This document shows, in pieces, positions 1 to 11,474 of a stretch of 64,000 nucleotides of DNA. The translations under genes and the position numbers were made by a program. The notes under the pieces were generated by a model. It was not told the origin of the DNA and searched no databases. It saw only the letters and a list, made by a program, of their open reading frames with translations. The DNA is from Akanthomyces muscarius. Lineage: Eukaryota > Ascomycota > Sordariomycetes > Hypocreales > Cordycipitaceae. Position 1 is the stretch's first letter, and each line of letters opens with the position of its first letter. Location: positions 2,666,001 to 2,730,000 of the forward strand of contig NC_079241.1 in NCBI RefSeq assembly GCF_028009165.1, in the 5' to 3' direction.

Positions 1-197
1 AACAACAACACAGAATCGAGTACGAAGGGGTATGCGCTATACCGCTTCACATTTTGACCATGCGCTTCCTATCAGCCATCGTCGCAGCCCTCACTTCAAA
101 CAAGAGCCAATTGAAGTGATACATGCCTTCTTGTACGGCCTCCTAGACATTGAAATATAGACATTGAAGCCTATGCTGGGATTTCCGAGGCGTTCAG

Positions 198-455
198 CTA
201 CCACCCTAGAAAGGTGTAGAAGCTTGCTTCACCAGGCATTATGGGATTAAAGTTGCAATATGAAGCGCCGTCATGCACGATCGACATCCCTTTGCAATCG
301 ATTCCCTGTCGCTGTTCATTCCCTATGGCGACGAACCTGTCACAGAGACGGAACCCAGCTAGATACTCACTTCCACACGGGTCGAAAATGCTACCGTGGC
401 CCGAATCGATCCCAGTTTCACCTTTACGTTGTAGAATTGAACACACCGCTCTGTT
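198..455 (-). CDS. possible terminal exon of a small Cys-containing protein (uncertain)
   Basis: An open frame on the minus strand ends at a stop at 198 and carries four to five Cys spaced through about 85 residues (motifs DPCGSEYLAG, DCKGMS and ASYCNFNP). A plausible acceptor (gtgccaacag) lies just upstream at about 455 and an in-frame TAA lies above it, so this would have to be a last exon. I could not find a convincing first exon with an ATG and signal peptide. I do not recognise the family. It may be a chance frame next to the Cdc27-like gene. Confidence 0.2.
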   Translation of the reverse strand, partial: NRAVCSILQRKGETGIDSGHGSIFDPCGSEYLAGFRLCDRFVAIGNEQRQGIDCKGMSIVHDGASYCNFNPIMPGEASFYTFLGW

Positions 456-708
456 GGCACGTACACCAGCATCAGTGCACCAAGTAAGGTGTGATAAGAG
501 TTAGCCTCTTGGTCCGTCCAAGCCGAAGCCGTAGCAGCCCAGGTGGGAATAACCCACCATCAACTGAATGAAGCGGCGGCAGTAAGAAACATCAATATTT
601 CATCAGATTGACTGTGATCCAATCGTCTCTACATGACCTCCAAATAATGAACAATTTCGAGGAGGAAAAGTCATGTCAGCAGTTCACTACGTATTCCACG
701 GAGTGATC

Positions 709-2977
709 TTACGTTTGTTTGTTGGAGTCCCTAAGCGAGATAGAGCATCTTTGATGACTCTGCTCTATCGAAGTGTTAGCCTCAAAACGCAGCTATTATA
801 AGAGAACAGGCGAGAAGGATTTTCAAAGCCCTTACATGAGGACGAAGACTCAAAGCGACAGTAAAGCGTTGCAGCACTTCATTGAGGTCTGACCCTCCCG
901 CGGCTACGACAGCCTTGCCAATCAAAAAGTGTATTTCGGCGTTATCCGGCGCCATCGCTAGGGCGGTATTCAGCTCTTCGGCAGCGTCTTCCGGCTCACC
1001 CATCCTGAGGAGGAGCTTTGCGGTTTGCACCTTGGTAAAGACGGCGAGTCTCTTGGAAGTGTGCCCCTGCGCCGCGCGCCGGATGAACTTGAGCCCTAGC
1101 TCAGGGGTGCCCAGGTCGTCGCAGACCTTTTACACCATGCATGTTAGTACTGAGTGAAATATTGAAGGAAGATAGAGAATGGATACAATACCCTCGCAAT
1201 ATTGGTCAGCACTGCTACGTTATCAGGATTGACCTTTTGTGCCGTGAGGTAGTAGCGCAGCGCCCGCTGCGGCGCGCCGAGCCGCTCTTGCACGCGGCCG
1301 AGCCCAGCCCAGGCATTATAATGCCGTGCATCGATACGTAGTGCCTGCCGAAAGGCCATATTCGCTTCGTTATACTCCTCACAATCGTGATACTCGTGCC
1401 CGAGGTTTGAGTACGCGTGGGCGAGCTGCGGCTGCAGCTGTGTGGCCCGCAGAAAGGCCGCGAGCGCATTCTCCCGACGTTTGAGAAGCGAAAAGACGCA
1501 GCCGACGGTGCACCACGCCTGCGGAGATAGGTAATGCGTCTCGACAAGTTCGTGGGCCTGGTATGAGAGCTTCACGTCGTCCTCGAGGTGCCACAACACG
1601 GCGGCGTACACCTCGAGGTCCTCCGTCCATGAGGGACAGGCTGTGCGCAGGGCTTGGAAGCTGGCTTTGGCGTCCACATAGGCTATCATCTCGTAGTGCG
1701 CCCGTCCCGTCTTGGCGAACACCCACGGAGTGGCCTGCTGCGTAACGGGGAGGGTGGCGAGGGCGTCAAGACATGCGCGGGGCTGGAAGCGCTTTAAGTT
1801 ATAGTATGCGGTGCCTAGCGTGAGAAACGTGCCATAGAGAGCGGTTGAACTCTCGGTATGGAGCACAGCAGGACGCGAGGGTTTCTTCGGACTAGGTGCC
1901 ACCACTTTGGCTTTTCCTGTCTTGGTATCTTGTTTGGCTCTCGGAGTCGAAGCGGTCGGCTGGTTTTCGCGAAGCGGCTGGCGGGACTTCGGCTCGAGCA
2001 TGGCACGAAACAGCTGCCCATCGCGGTAGATGCCCCCACGATTGGTCAGAAGGGGATATGGGCTCAGCCGTGCAGTCCGCCGCTCAGGCGAGAGAATGCT
2101 GGTTGACCTGGGCTCATCTGATTGCAAGGTGAATTGCTCGAGGGGGAGAGCACCAGCCATTGTGTCTTGTTTTCGCTTCGCTGGCACCTGAAATCCCCGA
2201 GGAGATACTCTAGAGGGGGCAACTGCGTCTGCCGGATCTTCCATCGTTTCGTCCTTTTCACCAGCAGCTGGAGAAGCTAGTTCTGCTGGCATGGACATAA
2301 TTGCAGTTTCCCTTGTGGGAATGTTGGACGATCTTGGCCGAAATATGTTTGACAAGTCAAGAGTCACGCCTATAAAAGTCAGTGACAAATAATATCGTTG
2401 GTTGATAGTAGACGGACCGCTATCGCAGAGATCGGTAAAAGCATCCCACATGAATGGATTCGCTAGCAAAGCCTGAGCGTAGGCATCAGCTGCCCTTTGT
2501 AGATCGCCGTTGGCTCGGTGTAGCTTCCCAAGGAGGCAGTGCATCGCTGCCGCGTCGGGGGCAAATCTCTCCGTACACGGCCCATCTGAGACTATGACGC
2601 ACTTAGTACTAATCGTCGGATCAAACAGACCGAGGGGGGACAAATAGAGCAAGCTTACTACTTGAACGCAGTACCCTCTCTAGTACAGAAATGCCTTCGC
2701 AATACATCTTGAGCTGCAAAGACGCCTGGGCGAAAACATACACGCAGCCAACATGCTCGCCACGGGTCGCCTCGTCATGGCTGTATTCATACGCTGCAGC
2801 ATAGCGGTCGAGACGCAGACAACACAGCGACCGTAGATGAATCCAGTAGGGGTTGTTGTGATCCTGCGCGTGCAGACGGTCGAGGAGGAAAAGAGCGTTG
2901 TCGATAAGGTCATGATCTAGGAAACGATATACTCGCCACAGACTCGTATTATTGCAGCTAGGATCGTTATTGGACAT
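709..2977 (-). CDS. Cdc27/APC3 (BimA)-like TPR protein, diverged
   Basis: Resembles the Cdc27/APC3 scaffold subunit of the anaphase-promoting complex, a nuclear ubiquitin ligase built on tetratricopeptide repeats. The start ATG is at 2977. Exons read as 2659-2977, 2418-2585, 1192-2369 and 782-1126 (669 aa). A further GTAAGG donor at 835 with an acceptor at 793 would instead give a C-terminus ending at 709. The N-terminal block (LWRVYRFLDHDLIDNALFL) and the NPFMWDAFTDLCDSG motif are typical of Cdc27. A disordered basic middle follows, then C-terminal TPRs including SPQAWCTVG, RHYNAWAGLGRVQERLG and APDNAEIHFLIGK. Intron 2 (2370-2417) is 48 bp with no in-frame stop, so retention would stay in frame. 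The last TPRs and tail differ clearly from the fungal consensus and the protein is shorter than the usual roughly 800 aa. It may be a paralogue or a fast-evolving copy. Confidence 0.75.
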
Positions 2978-5900
2978 TGCGAGTGGTGCTGGTATGGCAA
3001 GTCCAAGGTTGCCAAAACAAAGACCGGGGAGTTGGACATCTTTTTGGCGTTGTTCAAATAGTTGCAAGTTTGTGCAACGCCATGGAGCCGATGGGTTTTC
3101 ATAACACGGCGTGATGCGCCAGGCAGTGTTCCCCTTGACTCCAGGTTCTACATAGTCGGCGTGAGTCGATCTTGTGCGCTGCCGCCGTGGAAAGCGACAC
3201 GCATTAAATGGCGAGACAAGAACCAACCAATTTGCGCTTGGCCTGCTGCGCGCAGAAGATGCTTCGAGGTGTACAAGATGCACTGCCAAGTTCGGATTTC
3301 ATGTCAATTGGACTGGCGTGAAGCGGCATGCATTCCGAGCATCTCTTTGTTGCGAACAAGCCCTCTCGGCTGCCAATGGCACGATGGCAGCGTCAAGTGT
3401 AGACTCAAACCGGCGGCCACAAACCAACTGTTTAAGGCAATGATATAAAGGTACTTGATGTAGGTTTTGCTCGGTGCCTTCTGTGCCGTTGCTGCAGCCA
3501 TGTTGGTGAAGAGATCAAGGGCCACACTGCGTTGTAGATCACGACTTGTTGGCTTGCAGAATTGCCAGAACATTAGGCTCGTTTAATAGCAAGTCTTCTT
3601 TCACAAGGTAAAGATAGAAAGTTGATGGGGACTGATCAGTGCTGACCGACAGTGAAAATAATGTTCGGCGATCAAATTACTGCGAGTCACAGATGCAGAC
3701 GTACCACATTTGACCTGTCATGTATCGCAGCGCATCAGAGAACACGGCAGCGCGCAAGACGATATAGCCGAGTTGTGGTAGCAGCATTCCAGAACCCTGG
3801 CCATCTGAACAAGGCAGCCACATCCTAGATTCGAGACACGGTAAGGTACATGCCAGGCTAGTGTCGCCTCGTGGGTGGTGGTGTCTGCCATATACGGCTA
3901 GATCCGAGAAGCTATTGAGTGATAAGGGCCTCATTCTGCGGAGAAGAATTTTGCGGCAATTTGAAGCTAGGAAAGAACTGTCCTGGCTTTTGCAAAGGTA
4001 AAGGAGGAGCAGTGGAAACAAATATACAATGCCGATTGCGTGCGTGCTTAACACTGCTTGCACAATACCACGTGGTGCTTTGTGAGCGATGGGGCCGTCC
4101 TTTTCGATCGACATGTAGTTGCTTCTCCAGCTGTATCGACTGCACCGAGCTAACTTATAGGGCCCGCAGACATTGGCGAACTTGCGCAGGCTGGGCTCTG
4201 GCGTCTGGAAAAGGAGGGTTTGGAGGCCAGCCATTGATTAGTGGCAGCATGGCAACGTTGCAGCTGGTGGTGAGTGTTGAGGAAGAAAACTTGGTGCAAT
4301 AGCAAGTAAATGGCAATGTCGGCAATAAGGTCCTAAGTTTGGCGAAATTGGCTGCTGGCTCTGGGGACGCAGATTTCCGTCGGGCACAGGGCGGGAAAGA
4401 GATTGCGACTTGGGCGGGGAATTACTTAGGTACTTTGCTTGGTCGCTGGTACAGAGAGTTTGCAAAAAGAGGCGCGAGTTGGAAGGCGCTGCTAAGATAT
4501 TAGCTTTTGCAGAGACGCGAGGATTCTTCTCTATTATTCCCCAGCCCTCTTGAATATTGTTATTAGTGTTCGTTTCCTCTCATGCCCGAGGCTGCAGTGA
4601 CTAGCGCTGGACGTGGCTAGCAGCAAGCCGCGGTGGAGCGAGGTTGGAAAGTAGAAAGGGTAGCTCGAGGGCAAGAAAAAGGTAGCCAATGAGGCGAGAC
4701 GGCCAAGTAATAGCGTGCCGCGATGGATGGGGCGCTGATCCAAGATGATGGAGCATGCAAGCATGCAGAGGGGAGGTTGACAGCGTCTTGGGTGAGTATT
4801 ACGACGCCGCGAGAAGGCGAGGTGGATATGCTGATGAGTGTTTGTGCGGCTGGTGTTTGAAGGTTTGAGCGTGTTGGAGCCGAGGGAGGCTATTGTTGGT
4901 GGTAGTGATCTTTATAATTAAAATGATGATTGCGATCGGTGATGCTGACGGTACTGAGCAATGGATTGGCGAGTGAATGCGTTGAAGAGGAGAAAAGGCC
5001 ATGGTGATGGAGCTTGTCGACCGAGACAGTGCTAGGTCACTAATAATATGCAGGGCTGTATAGCTACATGCTGGGTACATCCGACTCCGCGGTGGGCGCT
5101 ACAAAAGCAAGGTACAACCCTTGTCGCTCCACTGTTCGTGATCCGTGATTGCCCAGGGGCCAAGGTACACTAAATTTAGGGCAGCTGAAGCCCGACACAG
5201 CCGCTGTAGACCAGCTGCTCACCCGCTGTAGCATCGGGAAACCCACTGCCACCCACCCGCTGTGCCTCCCTCCAGCTCTCCGCGTCGGTCGCTGCTACAC
5301 CAGACTGCAGCATCAAACTGCTCCCCACGGCACCACGAGTCCACGACACACCCATCACACCACACCACACTACACTACACCACCACCTCGTGTGCCGTCT
5401 ATCGTCTCCGCCGGCTTTGCTCATCTGCTGCCCGCGAATCCTCCGAGACGCTCTCTTCTCATGCCGTTGGCCAGCTTCTCATCATCTTCGTCTCTCACTC
5501 TTTCCCCTGCATTCCCCCCGTCCCGCCCCTCTCCCCGGCCAAACCCTCCGCCCCGGTCTTGAAACCTTGTTTCGTACACATATTCTTGGGCGCGCCAGTG
5601 CACAAAATTACGATACTTTTTTTATGCTGCGCCGCTATCCGGACTACCTGCTGCTATTACTACGACTGCCCCTGCCAATCAAGCCTTGCGCCGCCCGCCG
5701 CCACCGTCGCCGCCTTGGCTGAGCGACAACCACGTTCCTCGCCGCCGCTACTAAGTTCTCCGGCCGCGACTTTTTTTTCTCCCACAGAGTTACAACAGCC
5801 ATCTCATCTCCTCCCCCCGGCTCCTTTTCAATTGCTGGTGCCAGTCATCTCTCGCGGCCGGTTTAGCGCTCCATCGCGCCCGTACGCCAGTCTTTCCTTC

Positions 5901-6191
5901 TGCGCTCGCCTGGTCGACTTCTCCGCCCCATCAACCTCCCGTTCGGCGTCCCCGGTTGCCAACCTCCGATCTTCGTCTCGACATCTTCCGCGGTGCTCCT
6001 CTCCTTAGGCCAGCTGCCTGCGCATACCTCACGCCAGGTTCTTGAGTCGGTCTCGATACTATTGCTGGCAGCATCGGCCTCGTCTGTTGCACGACCGCCC
6101 TCTTGGCCCACCTCGTCTCCTGCGAGGCGCCGACGCTGCAACCTCGCCTCTGCGCCTTTTCACTCGGCGCCTTATCACCTCCTCAACCATT
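2978..6191. other. intergenic region and SKN7 5' leader
   Basis: About 3.2 kb without a convincing gene. Several open frames exist (for example 3677-4234, minus) but show no family motif or intron logic. From about 5240 to 6190 the plus strand is strongly pyrimidine-rich (runs such as cacaccacaccacactacac), typical of a long fungal 5' leader. I read this part as the transcribed leader or core promoter of SKN7. Confidence 0.5.
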
Positions 6192-8272
6192 ATGTCCGGC
6201 ACAGACATTGGCCCGGCCCAAGGGGCAGGCAACAATGCGAGCGAATTCGTGAGTCGTGTTGCTCCTGCTGAAGCAATTGCCTCTACACTGCTAACGCCTT
6301 TGCTACAGGTTCGCAAGTTATTCAAGTATGCCAGCTTCTGCCGCTCGCTTGTCATATCAATGCTAATCATGTATCTAGGATGTTGGAGGACCCTTCGCAT
6401 CAGGACGTCGCACGATGGGGAAAGGACGGGGACTCGTTTGTCGTAGTTGAGGTGCGTTTCATCAACTGCTTTGCGTGTTTGCGCGACAAGACTAACATCG
6501 AATAGGGCGAGAAATTTACTCGATCCATCCTCCCCAAGCATTTCAAGCACAGCAACATGTCTAGCTTCATTCGTCAGCTAAACAAATACGATTTCCACAA
6601 AGTCAAGCCATCTGCTGATGCTGATGGTTCGGCACCGAGCGGCAATGTACGACACCTTCGCTGCACCCCCGCAATCTCACTGACAGGTTCCGCAGGTCCT
6701 CGAATTCAAGCACCCATACTTCCGCGTCGATAGCAAAGACGATCTCGACAATATTCGCCGCAAAGCGCCTGCTCCTAGGAAAACGCAACCGCCCGAGGAT
6801 TTCACGACGAGCCAGCATGTCAGCGTCATTTCCGAACAGCTCACCGCCACCCAGCAGCAGGTTCAGCAGCTGCAAGAACTATTTGCCGAAGTCTCGCAAA
6901 CCAACCGACTACTCGTCAACGAAGTCCTGACCCTCCAGAAAATGGTCAACGCACAAAAGGGCGCTCAACACGAAATGCTCAACTACCTGACCATTTACCC
7001 CGGCCGCACGAACGCCCTGATGAACCGCCCAATGGCCTCTAATGGAGCCGTTGCGCAGCCCGATGGCGACGAATTAGCACCCGAACTACGTAGAGCGCGA
7101 GAGCTCTTGGCCAGCGTCGCGCCTGATGTCATTGCCGATCGCGAACTCGAGCGTCTGCACGACGTGTACGGCCCAATGACTGACTCAAGCGCCATGGTTA
7201 CCCCCGTCACCATGCCCGTGATGCATGACCCGATCACCGACCTCAGCCGATACCCCGTCTACCCAGTCGGTCAAACTGTTGGCATCGATCCTTTTGCTTC
7301 TGACCACATCCAGAAGCTTCCATACGCCATGCCAGGAGATGCTGCTGCCGCCGGTGCGCTCGCTGATGCCCACCACCATGCGCAGCAACATACACCGACT
7401 TCATCGGGCCCGACCCCCATCATGGGAACTGCGGCGCCCGCGAATTCAAGAGAGGCGCCGGCCATCTGGGGGATCAAGAAGCCCCAGGTTTTCCTCGTTG
7501 AAGATGATCCCACTTGCGCTAAGATCGGTATCAAATTTCTCAAGTCCATGGGGTGTGAAGTTGAGCATGCCGTAAGTTGTAGCGTCGCCGCATATTGGCA
7601 GATTGCTGACAGATTTTAGCCTGATGGTGCTGAGGCTTATAATCGAATGAACGCCGTGGGGAGAGAGTACTTTGACCTGATTTTCATGGACATTATCATG
7701 CCTAAGCTCGATGGTGTCTCTGCCAGCATGTATATACGACAGCAGTGCCCTTCGACCCCGATTATTGCCATGACTTCGAATATTCGTCCGGACGAAGTCA
7801 ATGGATATTTCGAACATGGTACGCATCGTGCTAATCGTTTTCGCTTCCGAATAGTTGCTAATTCGCTTTTGCAGGTATGAATGGCGTTCTGGCAAAACCT
7901 TTCACAAAAGAAGGCATGCTCAAATCGGTAAAAACGCACCTCGCTCACTTGCTCAAAAACCCCCCTCCCGCCGATGGTGCTGGCGCATTCATTATGCCTG
8001 CCATCGCATTCATGGACGGCGCGACACCCGTCAAGCTCGAACCACAAACGGCTGGTTCGGCGAGCAATTGGCCTCCCAACAATGGCATGTCGCAAAGCGA
8101 CGTTGATCACGGATACGGCATGGTGAATGGTGCTGCAGGGTATCCGATGGCGGGTGGAGGCCGGCAACCATATGGACCGGGCATGGACGGCTCGTCAGCG
8201 CGAATGGCGCCGGATCACGAAAGTCCTCCGGAGAAGCGCCAACGGCTCAATGCGCAAGGCAATTTCTCGTGA
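6192..8272 (+). CDS. SKN7: Skn7/Prr1-type response regulator transcription factor
   Basis: Nuclear transcription factor combining a heat-shock-factor DNA-binding domain with a phosphorelay receiver. In fungi it serves oxidative, osmotic and cell-wall stress responses downstream of the Ypd1 phosphotransfer protein. Exons are 6192-6248, 6309-6325, 6379-6451, 6506-6646, 6696-7571, 7620-7818 and 7875-8272 (586 aa). The HSF domain (about residues 19-130) contains FVRKLFKMLED and [17 protein letters not shown] coiled coil follows ([17 protein letters not shown]). The receiver begins with FLVEDD (about residue 362), has the phospho-acceptor Asp in IFMDIIMP at about residue 412, and the conserved Lys in VLAKPF. 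The start gives [10 protein letters not shown]. Exon 2 is only 17 nt and splits the first HSF helix. All key receiver residues are present, so phosphorelay competence is expected. Confidence 0.95.
6309..6325 (+). other. SKN7: 17-nt microexon of SKN7
   Basis: The segment 6309-6325 lies between acceptor ctacag and donor gtatgc and encodes VRKLF plus two bases of the next Lys codon. It is needed to join the N-terminus to the HSF fold in frame. Confidence 0.85.
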
Positions 8273-9080
8273 ACGCGGCGCTGGTGTCGACAGCACGCGA
8301 AAAAGGATATCGATGCCACTGGACGCAAACAAGGCAGTGTGTGGACGCAAACCAAAACTGGTCCTGCAGGTGCGGACAGGCGTCATTTTATGGTTGGCTC
8401 TTTGTCGGCCGTCGCCCTCCCATGCTGCGGTCGATTGTGGTCTGGACCAGATTCATTAAGGTGGGGTTCGGAGTTCGGGGCTTGGGTGATGCAAAGTGAC
8501 ATGTGCCCCGATGTGCATGCATTGGCAATGGTTTTCTTGATTTTTTTTAATATCCTGCTGGGATAAAGGCAGGCTGCAAGTGGTCATTACTGGATGTTGA
8601 AAGCAGGCGGGTTGTATGCGCAGCCCACGGCGTTAGTTTCTTCTTTCTCTTATTTTTCTTTCCTTTGGATTTCGGTTTTTGGTCTATTATTATAGCGGAC
8701 TGTTGGGTATTCAAGAAAGGAGAGGGCATGAAAAAGTTGTTTGCGTTTTATGCTGTGTAACCATTAAGCGCGGGTTGGTGCGTTGCTGGGCTTGAGTCTG
8801 GACGCGCCTATGAGGAGATGGATACCTTGAGGCCCAGGATGCCAGGAGAAAGAATGAAGCGTTACTTGTTCTTGTGTTGTCATAGTATAGCTGATTCCGA
8901 CTTGGGCTCGTTATGCCCTTTGAAAATGAAAACAAAATGGTATCTTGGATAAGCCTATAATGCAGCTCCATTGCGGCGCCACAATTTGTTGCCAATTCAC
9001 GCAACTACGCATGACACTCTGAGGACTACCAACACATCGGACACTGCGCAAGTGCGTATCTACAGAGTAATTTCGATAAT
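8273..9080. other. intergenic, SKN7 3' region
   Basis: About 800 bp between convergent 3' ends. I see no gene, only SKN7 3' UTR-like sequence with T-rich tracts (8538-8548 and 8640-8665). Confidence 0.5.
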
Positions 9081-10485
9081 TTACTGGGCGCTGTGTCTCA
9101 AAATACGCTCGACTTCGCGATCAGCCGTCTCGACGATGTGCCCTGGTGCATACTGCGGGTGCCAACCAATCCTGACGCCATGCTCCGCCGTGAACGTACA
9201 TCTAGACCGCCTGCTATTAGCACATTCGAAGGTCTCATGTTATGCGGTAGACACAATCCCCTTTTTCTGCGGGAAACGTACTTGCCGCCGAGCTGCACGC
9301 GCACCATCTCCTTTGATATTCCGCCCAGCCCTCGCGCCATCCTCTCCAGCGCCTCGTCGTCAGCGAGCGGCACCTCGGCGCTAGCAATCACGCCCCGTCG
9401 GACGAGAGCCGCCGCGATGGAGGAGTACATGTCTTCCCAGGCGACGCTGCCCGACGACGCGAGGTAGTAGCCATTCCTGCCGTGGCCGAGGGTCTCATCA
9501 CCGGTGAGAATTTTGGCGAGCATGGTGGTGTAGAGCCGCGCATTGTCGGAGACATGGCACACGGGCCATGTCTGTTCATCGAATTAGAGTTTTGGCCAGC
9601 ATAGTGATGAGGTTTTTGAGGGGGAAAGAATACAGGACGATCGTGTTCGACTTTGTAGACTTGGCCGGCAGCCTTGGCGGCGTTCACGATGGCAACATTT
9701 TGGATGGAGATGGGGTTGCCAAAACCTTTGTGTTCGCCGTCTACACACTATCAGCGAAGCTTCCTTCAGGAATATCCTTTTGTTTCTGGAGTGTATAGAG
9801 TCGACGAAGTGGTTGCTTACAAACAATGCACGGCGCAAAGATGTAAGTGCGCACACCAAGTGCCTCGCCCTGCTCAATGACGACGTTGTTGGTTTCGATG
9901 GCCTAGGTCCATTAGTCTTTCGCAAGACCCTAAAAGCCAACATTTAACCGGACTTGCATTTTGCATCAGCGGAAGCGGTGCCTTTTGCGCCTTCTGCGTC
10001 TCGTACAGATCTGGCGCCGTGTCGAGCAAAGGCTTATCTGTCGGCGCACCTGCCAAGTTTGAAAAGATCTTGGCGCCGCTCGTCTACTCAATCTACGCGT
10101 CAGCAATCCCAAGATTCTCTTCACTTGTAATGTGAAAAGCACAAAGTGGCGCTACCTGCAGGAAGTGAACTTCCTGGCCCGTCTTCCTCTTCACCTCTGC
10201 CAGTGCTTTCAAGAAGATTCGTTGCGCATCCGCACTCAGCACATCAATCAGTCAAAAGACGACCGAAATCTCCTTCTCGAGCACATCCCGCATCACGGCG
10301 TCCGGGTCACGCAGGTCCGACGTCCACGGCACGAGGCCGGCCTCGGTCACCGCCGTGGCGGCCGCGGCGTTGTGCCCCGAGGCGTGCACGGTGCAGTCGG
10401 CTGGCAGCGTGGTCTCGGTGAGGGCGTGGATGAGGGCGCTGCCGAGGTAGCCGGATGCACCGGTGATCAAGACATTTGTAGGCAT
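9081..10485 (-). pseudogene. NAD-dependent epimerase/dehydratase-family gene with an in-frame TGA
   Basis: Extended short-chain dehydrogenase (NAD-dependent epimerase-like) of unknown substrate. It begins with the Rossmann dinucleotide motif in MPTNVLITGASGYLGSAL (GxSGYLG). Exons are 10156-10485, 9958-10083, 9821-9902, 9634-9740, 9282-9571 and 9081-9201. All phases agree and give 352 codons. Later segments are family-like (TSGAKIFSNLAG, VIEQGEALGVRTYIFAPC, HVSDNARLYTTMLAKIL, WHPQYAPGH). Codon 78 (10252-10254) is TGA in otherwise uninterrupted frame (EISVVF-stop-LIDVLSAD). No intron of acceptable length removes it. Intron 2 (9903-9957) uses a GC-AG donor (GCAAGT). It is either a recent nonsense allele or sequencing error, or a case of readthrough, since UGA followed by C is the leakiest stop context. 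Everything else looks under selection. Confidence 0.75.
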
Positions 10486-11474
10486 TTTGGCGAATGTATA
10501 TATTATTTTTAGACGGAGGAAGAAGGAAGGCAAACCGATCAATTATATTTATATTTATAGAGATGATTGGTAATAAGTCGGATATAATCGAGCTACGTCG
10601 TAGCAGGGCTGGAGCATCATGGTGTAGATTAATAATGCTCCTTCGCGCTGCTGTCCCGAAGCATTTGTAAGAAGATGATCAGAAGGCGTTCAAGTTGTCG
10701 AAACAATCATGCGCATGTAGTCGTTTACCACTGTAATGCGCTATGTGCCGGGAACAGGGCCAACGAGATGCAATTGACTTTGCCGAGCAAGGTGTGGCGA
10801 TGGAGGCCGGGTTGCAGCAAAGGTTGCGCTGGCATTGCCAACGACATGAAATTGGCTGAGATCGGATTTTTATTTTTATTTTAAAAAGGCAAGTCTCTTG
10901 CTCCGTCATGTAATGCTAGAAATAAAGTTTATGACCCATCTCGAGCCATAGTTGTGAGGAATTACTTATACAACTCGTACCTAGCCACGAGACTTTACAT
11001 CTTATAGCAACCGAAACAGCCGGCATTCCATTCTAAGGAATCTAACAATGTTTCTGTTCTTGTTTCGACAGGATACGAAATTTTACATTTTCGCTTCACG
11101 ATCATCAAGTCAGAACGGGCGATGGTCTTCCAGTAGAAGGTAGAAGCTGCCTTTATGTAGGACAAACTTCAATGGACAAGAAAAGGAGAGGGAAATCCAG
11201 AATTGACTGGTTTCAGTCCATTTATACGTAATTCAAATTTTGCAGAGACCAGCCTGCGATGCCCTTGAAGATGTTCTGGTGCATCATGCTGCCCCCACGA
11301 AATAAAAGTGGCCCAATTAATGTGCACTGTACGCGTCGCGTCCACCAGGGCGCGTCCCACCGTCCCATTCATCTTCAACTTTTGGGCCACTGCTGCTTTT
11401 GCTGAACAGCCAGAATACGATCAGTCGATATTGTTTCGCCCACAATACAACTGCAGCTCTACTGAAACGGAAAC
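10486..11474. other. intergenic spacer between divergent genes
   Basis: About 1 kb between the divergent epimerase-like gene and the primase gene. It is AT-rich near 10500-10620 (repeated tatattta). I see no coding feature. Confidence 0.5.

Noticed and set aside
3677..4234. 185-codon minus-strand frame between the Cdc27-like gene and SKN7
   Set aside because: It has an ATG but no signal peptide, domain, intron logic or plausible codon bias. It probably lies in regulatory DNA.
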